A DNA stretch of 10,258 nt from Planctomycetaceae bacterium. GTDB taxonomy: Bacteria > Planctomycetota > Planctomycetia > Planctomycetales > Planctomycetaceae. Location: the NCBI GenBank assembly GCA_020426085.1, contig JAGQQP010000101.1:1-10258 (forward strand), given 5' to 3'. Under the pieces are notes generated by a model, which had not been told where the DNA came from, searched no databases, and saw nothing but the letters and a program-made list of their open reading frames with translations. Shown here in pieces: positions 5,545 through 10,258 of this stretch (position 1 is its first letter; each line of letters begins with the position of its first letter). Position numbers and translations under genes: made by a program.

Positions 5545-8271
5545 ATGATGAATTGTGTCCGGCATATAATGATCGCACTCCTGTTGATTTTGTGTGCCCA
5601 TGCTATGGAGTGTCATCAGGATGCGCAGGCAGGAGAGATTCCGCAGTGGGTCTTCGACCAGGGGAAGCAGGCGAAACAACTCACGAAAGCCGGGCGGTAC
5701 CAGGAGGCTGCCGAGATCTGGGAAAAGATTCTCGATCAACTGGAACGTAGCCTGGGGGCAGATCATATTGATGTCGCTGTGACATTATTTAACCTGTCCT
5801 TAATTTATTACGATCAGGGACGTTATGAGTCTGCAGAACCTCTTTTGCAACGGGCTCTCAAGATCAGGGAAAAACAGTTCGGTGCGAATCATATCGAGGT
5901 GGCAAACGTCTTATGCACTCTGGGAAATCTGTCTCAGATTCAGGGAAATTATTTAACAGCAGAACCTATATACCTACGCGCTATAGAGATCACGAAACAG
6001 CAAGCAGGCGCTGATTCAGAAAATGTGGCCCTTTTGTTGAATAACCTGGGGGCAATGTACCGGGCACAAGGACGCTATGACGAAGCAGAGCCCATCCTGA
6101 AACAGGCGTTTGAAATATATCAGCGGCACAATCATTCAATGTTGATGCTTGTATGTTCTAATCTCGGTTCACTTTACAGGGGGCGTGATCAGTACGAACT
6201 GGCGGAGAAATATCTTCAACGGTCGGTACAGATATCGAAACAGAAACTGGGACCCGATCATATTGAAGTTGCATTCACCCAGGCAAATCTGGGTTCATTA
6301 TACGTGAAACTGAAACAATACGAGAAAGCTGAATTACTGCTGAAAAATGCACTCACAATATGGGAAACAAAACTGGGGACAGATCATCCTTATTCGGCGG
6401 GAGCCCTTTGGTCGCTGGCAAGTATGTATCGTGATCAAGGATTATACGAGAAAGCAGAGCCCTGTATCGATCGTGCGATTCGAATACTGGATTCCAAGGG
6501 GATTGCAGCAGGAAAACGATCTGCTGCATATAAGTTTCGTGCAGAAATTGCCTGGGAACAACAGCGACGTGGAGAAGCACTTGCGGATCTGCGTGAAGCC
6601 ATGGACCTGGCGGAACAACAGCGGGCAATGTTTTCGGGGGGGGCGCAATCCCGGGCCGAGTCCTTTTCTGAATATACCTCAACCTTTGAAACAATGGTGC
6701 AATGGCAATCCGAACTGGGCGATCTGGGGGATATGACTCAAGTCCTGAGCGCGATTGAACGGGGCAAAGCACGTTCGCTGCTGGACGATCTTCTTCACAG
6801 CGGGACTGATATCAACATCGGGCGTGCGCAGGCTGAACGCCAGCAGTTTAAAAAAGAGGAACAGCGTCTGAAGCAGGAATTGACTGTTCTGGAGCGTCGG
6901 CTGACGAAAGCCAATCAATCGACAGTCGAGCCCAAGATCATTGCGGCCAAGAAGGCGATTCTCGAACTGGAAAACCGCATGCGAACGACGAGCCCGGTGT
7001 ACCGGAATTTGCTGTCTGCCGGTTCGGGTCCCCTGCGGTTGAGGCAGTTGCAGCGTGACCTTGTGGGAGATGATAATCTACTGTTGATTTACATGCTGGG
7101 GGCAGAGGGGGGATATCTTCTGGCAATCGATCCGAAACGTGCTCGATTATTCTCATTGTACGTCGATGAAAAGTCGGCGCAGTTTTTAAATTGCGAAGCA
7201 GGGCCGCTGACTGCCGAGCGACTCGGTTCATTACTGACGAATGATCAACATTCAGGCATCCTGGAGACGCTTTCCGATCAGCAGAAATCAGATCTGGCAG
7301 CGTCCCAACTCGCAGAGCTCTTCAAAATTCTGATCCCAACAGAGTTGCGTGCTGGCTTGCGAGATCAATCTCTGAAACGGCTGATGGTTGTCCCGGATGG
7401 ACCTCTGGCGTTGCTTCCCTTTGAGGCACTGGTTGTTGAGTTGGTCGGAAACGAACCGACTTACCTGATCGATGTGGGGCCCCCCGTTTTGTATGCTCCG
7501 TCTGCGACAGTGATGTACAACCTGAATCGTCGATCGGATACAACCAGGAGGGAAGCATCCCCTTCGGTCTTAACGGTGGGGAATCCGAAATATGACAACG
7601 CATCAACCAGCACCACACAGACCTCGCTGACGGCGCTCAGCACAAAAAGCCGCTATGCAAAAGCAGGGGGGGCATTACCTGCGCTACCCTTCACACTGAC
7701 AGAATCGAACTGGATTGTAGATAACTTCCGGAAATCGGGTTTGGAGACGGTCCAACTGTCAGGAGTCCGCGCTACCGAAGCCGGCATCCGACGTTCGATT
7801 GCAGGGCGAAAATATCTGCATCTGGCCTGCCACGGACTGACCGATCATTCATTCGGCAACGTCTTTGGAGCATTGGCTGTCACTCCGGGAAATCAGTCTG
7901 ATCGCGATGATGGGTTTCTCACACTGGGCGAGATCTATGAACTGAACTTATCCGGTTGCGAACTGGCGATTCTGAGTGCCTGCCAGACGAATTACGGTCC
8001 TCGACAGAAAGGGGAGGGTGTCTGGAGTCTGTCGCGGGGTTTCCTTGTCGCCGGTGCGCGGCGGGTGGTCGCCAGTAACTGGCTGGTGGATGACGAAGCG
8101 GCAGCCAGCATGATGAGTTATTACTGCGGTTATCTGGCGCAGGCGGAAGAAGAGAAGCGAAAACCAGATTATGCTCAGGCATTACACGATGCCCGCAAAT
8201 GGGTACGCGAACAGAAAAAGTGGCGTAGTCCGTATTATTGGGCTGCATTCGTGCATGTGGGACCAGAATGA
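5545..8271 (+). CDS. Exported TPR-CHAT caspase-like protein (intact)
   Basis: This 908-residue protein pairs a TPR scaffold with a CHAT domain (caspase HetF associated with TPRs). Residues 1-30 contain a hydrophobic export signal (IMIALLLILCAHA). Kinesin-light-chain-like TPRs of about 42 residues run from about 35 to 360, with the consensus NLGxLYxxQGxYxxAEPLL and LGxDH at unit joins. A helical, coiled-coil-prone stretch follows (427-480). The CHAT domain starts near NLLLIYMLGAEGGYLLAI (511 on) and includes LMVVPDGPLALLPFEAL (613-629). Its dyad is H763 in LACHG and C813 in LSACQT, and it has the usual ending (EGVWSLSRGFLVAGARRVV, then SPYYWAAFVHVG). Catalytic activity is inferred from the intact dyad. 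A paralogue follows after 64 bases, and a relic of another CHAT tail lies just upstream. The CHAT half is noticeably GC-richer than the next gene. What the TPRs bind is unknown; neighbouring exported proteins are candidates. Confidence 0.9.
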   Translation: MMNCVRHIMIALLLILCAHAMECHQDAQAGEIPQWVFDQGKQAKQLTKAGRYQEAAEIWEKILDQLERSLGADHIDVAVTLFNLSLIYYDQGRYESAEPLLQRALKIREKQFGANHIEVANVLCTLGNLSQIQGNYLTAEPIYLRAIEITKQQAGADSENVALLLNNLGAMYRAQGRYDEAEPILKQAFEIYQRHNHSMLMLVCSNLGSLYRGRDQYELAEKYLQRSVQISKQKLGPDHIEVAFTQANLGSLYVKLKQYEKAELLLKNALTIWETKLGTDHPYSAGALWSLASMYRDQGLYEKAEPCIDRAIRILDSKGIAAGKRSAAYKFRAEIAWEQQRRGEALADLREAMDLAEQQRAMFSGGAQSRAESFSEYTSTFETMVQWQSELGDLGDMTQVLSAIERGKARSLLDDLLHSGTDINIGRAQAERQQFKKEEQRLKQELTVLERRLTKANQSTVEPKIIAAKKAILELENRMRTTSPVYRNLLSAGSGPLRLRQLQRDLVGDDNLLLIYMLGAEGGYLLAIDPKRARLFSLYVDEKSAQFLNCEAGPLTAERLGSLLTNDQHSGILETLSDQQKSDLAASQLAELFKILIPTELRAGLRDQSLKRLMVVPDGPLALLPFEALVVELVGNEPTYLIDVGPPVLYAPSATVMYNLNRRSDTTRREASPSVLTVGNPKYDNASTSTTQTSLTALSTKSRYAKAGGALPALPFTLTESNWIVDNFRKSGLETVQLSGVRATEAGIRRSIAGRKYLHLACHGLTDHSFGNVFGALAVTPGNQSDRDDGFLTLGEIYELNLSGCELAILSACQTNYGPRQKGEGVWSLSRGFLVAGARRVVASNWLVDDEAAASMMSYYCGYLAQAEEEKRKPDYAQALHDARKWVREQKKWRSPYYWAAFVHVGPE
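5770..6516 (+). repeat. TPR coding repeats, about 126-base period (first CHAT gene)
   Basis: These bases encode residues 76-324, about six TPR units. Unit anchors (the position of D in DHxDVA) fall at residues 76, 118, 160, then 241, 283 and 325. The step from 160 to 241 is 81 residues instead of 84, so one unit has lost about three residues around RHNHSML. The units are strongly diverged at DNA level. Confidence 0.8.
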
Positions 8272-8324
8272 ACCTCTCTTTGCTATGAAAGACTTACAAG
8301 CAGCCAGGCTTTCTGATTTTTAAT

Positions 8325-8328
8325 GGAG
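8325..8328 (+). promoter_or_regulatory. Ribosome binding site of the second TPR-CHAT gene
   Basis: GGAG lies 7 bases before the ATG at 8336, which is close to ideal spacing. It fixes the start of the gene that runs off the right edge. Confidence 0.7.
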
Positions 8329-8335
8329 CGAATTT

Positions 8336-10258
8336 ATGAATCGATTATTGCCAGGAACGTATTGTCTGATGGCATTGCTGTTTGTTTCTGTCTGTTTTCG
8401 ATCACAGGAGAACTTCGCCGCGCAACAATTACCTCGAAAAGCCTTTGATCTGGTGAAACAGGCCAATCAGTTTGAAAAAGAGACGAAATTCAGGGAAGCA
8501 GTGGAAAAGTGGGAAGAATTACTACCGATTGTAGAAGCAAGTTATGGAACTGATCATCTCGATGTCGCTGCGACTTTAGGCAAAATTGCGCTGTTAAAGT
8601 CAAGGCTGGGGGATTTTGAAGAAGCGGAGGCAGCCTACCTGAGATCGCTTCACATTCGCGAACAGAAACTGGAAGTAAACGATCCAAAAATTGCAATCAC
8701 TCTTAATAATCTGGCGAATCTGTATATTACTCTGGGGCGTTATGAAAAAGCAGAGCCACTTACCCGAAGGGCTCTTAACGTTTATGAATTCCATTTGGGA
8801 AATGATCATCCTGATTATGCTTCAATCATGAATAATCTGGCTGCCTTATTAAAAGCCCAGGGAAAGTATGATGAGGCAGAAACACTCTACAATCGTTCTT
8901 TGAAAATTAGAGAATCCAAATTAGGGCCTGATCATAATGACGTAGCTCAAAGTCTACACAATCTCGCAGCTTTATATGAATTACAAGGAGACTACACCAG
9001 GGCTGAACCATTTTATCAGCGCGCACTTAAGATTCGTCAGAAGCGACTGGGAGAAGATCACCCCGATGTCGCTACGAGTCTAAATTATCTGGCTGCTTTG
9101 TATTTTGCTCAAGGTCGGTACGAGAAGGCAGAGCCACTCTACCTTGAGTCAATAAGCATCCTGGAAGCGAAACTGGGAAAGGATCATCCTGATGTCGCGC
9201 AAATTATCAATAACTTAGCAGCCCTCTATTACAGAAAGAGTGAATTTAAAAAAGCGGAGGATTTTTATCTGCGTTCTTTGAAAATAAGGGAAATAAAATA
9301 CGGTTCCAATCATCCTAGTGTTGCCTCCAGCCTGAATAATCTGGCGAATCTTTATTCCAGTCAACTTGATTATAAGAAAGCTCAACCACTTTATCAGCGA
9401 TCTCTTCGGATACGAGAACTGGCTCTGGGCTCTGGCCATCCAGATGTTGCAAATAGTTGTAATAATCAGGCGGGACTTTACAAGCTGCAAGGGAAATTTG
9501 AAAAGGCCATGCCATTCCTCGATCGGGCTATTAAGATTCAGAATGAGAATGGGATCGCATCGGGAATCAGGGCAAAGACTTATAAACTGCGAGCAGAAAT
9601 ATTCTGGGAATTGAACAAGCAAGATGAAGCGATTGCCGACTTATCGCAAGCGATGCAACTGGCAGAGCAACAACGTCTTCAGTTTTCGGGTGGTTCTGAA
9701 GATCATGCTCAGGCGTTTTCAGGTTATGCATTACTTTATGAAGAGATGATTAAATGGCAGACTGAGCGGGGTAAGCTAGCAGAAGTATTTTCTGCTATTG
9801 AAAGAAGTCGGGCAAAATCTTTGCTGGATCAACTGGCAGCGAGTGGGACAAATCTGCTTATCGGTCTCTCTTCTACAGAGTCGGCGCGATTAAAACAGCA
9901 AAAGCAGGATGCCCACACTCGTTTGGCGTATCTGGAGCAACAGATAAGGATCAAGAAAGCCAAATCGGAAAAAATTAACTCTGGAGATCAAAACGATTTA
10001 AATCAGTTATCCAGGGAACTCGTGGCGGCAAAGCAGACGTTGGTAGATGCATATCAGGCAGTTCAAAATGCCAGTCCAGCCTACCGACTATCGATGTCTG
10101 AAAATCAACGCCCAGTAGAACTGTCTGTGATTCAGTCAGAAGTTACTCAACAACAGGGGATTTTGCTGGAGTATTTTATTGGAAGTGATCAGAGTTATCT
10201 GTTTGTTGTACCCAGTAAGGGGGATCCACAAATTTATCACCTAAAAGTGGATGAAACT
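8336..10258 (+). CDS. Exported TPR-CHAT paralogue, 3' end beyond the window
   Basis: The reading frame is open for 641 codons to the last base, with no stop. Residues 1-29 form an export signal (LMALLFVSVCF, possible cut after FAA). Ten TPR-like units follow from about 36 to 452, eight of them exactly 42 residues apart, with the consensus DVAxSLNNLAALYxxQGxYxKAEPLYxRSLKIRExKLGxDHP seen in parts. The stretch from GIASGIRAKTYKLRAEIFWE (406-425) through AEQQRLQFSGG (443-453) to FSAIERSRAKSLLDQLAASG (485-504) aligns with the upstream TPR-CHAT gene, which has GIAAGKR, AEQQRAMFSGG and LSAIERGKARSLLDDLLHSG. A helical, coiled-coil-prone region covers about 515-580. The first CHAT strand is present (GILLEYFIGSDQSYLFVV, 608-625), but the His and Cys motifs lie past the edge, so catalytic competence cannot be judged. 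It probably shares a transcript with the gene before it (64-base gap). Confidence 0.88.
   Translation, partial: MNRLLPGTYCLMALLFVSVCFRSQENFAAQQLPRKAFDLVKQANQFEKETKFREAVEKWEELLPIVEASYGTDHLDVAATLGKIALLKSRLGDFEEAEAAYLRSLHIREQKLEVNDPKIAITLNNLANLYITLGRYEKAEPLTRRALNVYEFHLGNDHPDYASIMNNLAALLKAQGKYDEAETLYNRSLKIRESKLGPDHNDVAQSLHNLAALYELQGDYTRAEPFYQRALKIRQKRLGEDHPDVATSLNYLAALYFAQGRYEKAEPLYLESISILEAKLGKDHPDVAQIINNLAALYYRKSEFKKAEDFYLRSLKIREIKYGSNHPSVASSLNNLANLYSSQLDYKKAQPLYQRSLRIRELALGSGHPDVANSCNNQAGLYKLQGKFEKAMPFLDRAIKIQNENGIASGIRAKTYKLRAEIFWELNKQDEAIADLSQAMQLAEQQRLQFSGGSEDHAQAFSGYALLYEEMIKWQTERGKLAEVFSAIERSRAKSLLDQLAASGTNLLIGLSSTESARLKQQKQDAHTRLAYLEQQIRIKKAKSEKINSGDQNDLNQLSRELVAAKQTLVDAYQAVQNASPAYRLSMSENQRPVELSVIQSEVTQQQGILLEYFIGSDQSYLFVVPSKGDPQIYHLKVDET
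8561..9568 (+). repeat. Eight TPR coding repeats with exact 126-base period
   Basis: Anchors for units fall at residues 76, 118, 160, 202, 244, 286, 328 and 370, each step exactly 42 codons. Some DNA similarity survives, for example AATAATCTGGCGAATCT occurs in two units (near 8704 and 9337). The array has two more units than the upstream paralogue, consistent with unit gain or loss by slippage or recombination. Confidence 0.85.

Noticed and set aside
5545..5640. Lipoprotein signals in the CHAT proteins
   Set aside because: Cysteines near the hydrophobic cores lack the Gly, Ala or Ser expected just before them, so ordinary signal-peptide cleavage is a better reading.
5487..5750. Forward open frame of 87 codons starting in the CHAT relic
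   Set aside because: It overlaps the start of the TPR-CHAT gene in another frame, has no ribosome binding site and its protein has no sensible features.
8298..8321. Short hairpin AAGC...GCTT followed by a T run, a possible terminator between the two CHAT genes
   Set aside because: The stem is only 4 base pairs, the T run is separated by several bases, and the next ribosome binding site begins four bases later. Read-through is more likely.
8561..9568. Regular 126-base repeats that could suggest CRISPR or satellite DNA
   Set aside because: The period is an exact multiple of three, the frame is open throughout and the protein repeats are clear TPRs.
9215..9622. Long antisense open frame of 135 codons
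   Set aside because: It lies opposite the TPR repeats, shows no start signal and its protein looks like a mirror of repeated coding sequence.
5545..10258. Link to CRISPR-associated TPR-CHAT (Craspase/Csx29) systems
   Set aside because: No cas genes or CRISPR arrays are seen, and the export signals argue against a cytoplasmic RNA-guided partner.

Overview
The window suggests a planctomycete of roughly 50% GC, perhaps close to Gimesia. This is inferred from the gene content: secreted caspase-like proteins, DUF4384 modules and large TPR-CHAT proteins side by side, plus the codon style. No rRNA or housekeeping marker is present to confirm it. All five genes lie on the + strand, and each begins with a plausible export signal.

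Layout: (1) 7-1677, an exported transglutaminase of the oomycete-elicitor type fused to a C-terminal DUF4384 domain. (2) 1749-3116, an exported protein with an N-terminal DUF4384 domain and a type I metacaspase-like C14 domain. (3) 3300-5387, an exported caspase-fold protein with an EF-hand loop, a FlgO/CsgG-like middle domain and an unassigned C-terminal beta-rich domain. (4) 5388-5544, an intergenic gap containing a decayed C-terminal tail of a CHAT gene, so far unlabelled as such. (5) 5545-8271, an exported TPR-CHAT protein with an intact His-Cys dyad. (6) 8336-10258, a second TPR-CHAT paralogue, cut by the right edge just as its CHAT domain begins. It has no stop codon in the window.

Taken together this is an extracytoplasmic cassette of caspase-like peptidases (two C14, two CHAT, one CHAT relic) next to a protein-crosslinking enzyme. 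The transglutaminase and the metacaspase share the same accessory domain, DUF4384, which suggests a common partner or site. Joint function is inference; only domain content, order, strand and export signals are seen. The most notable observations are the CHAT relic at 5456-5503, the Pep-13-like motif in the transglutaminase, and the co-occurrence of exported caspase, CHAT and transglutaminase enzymes.
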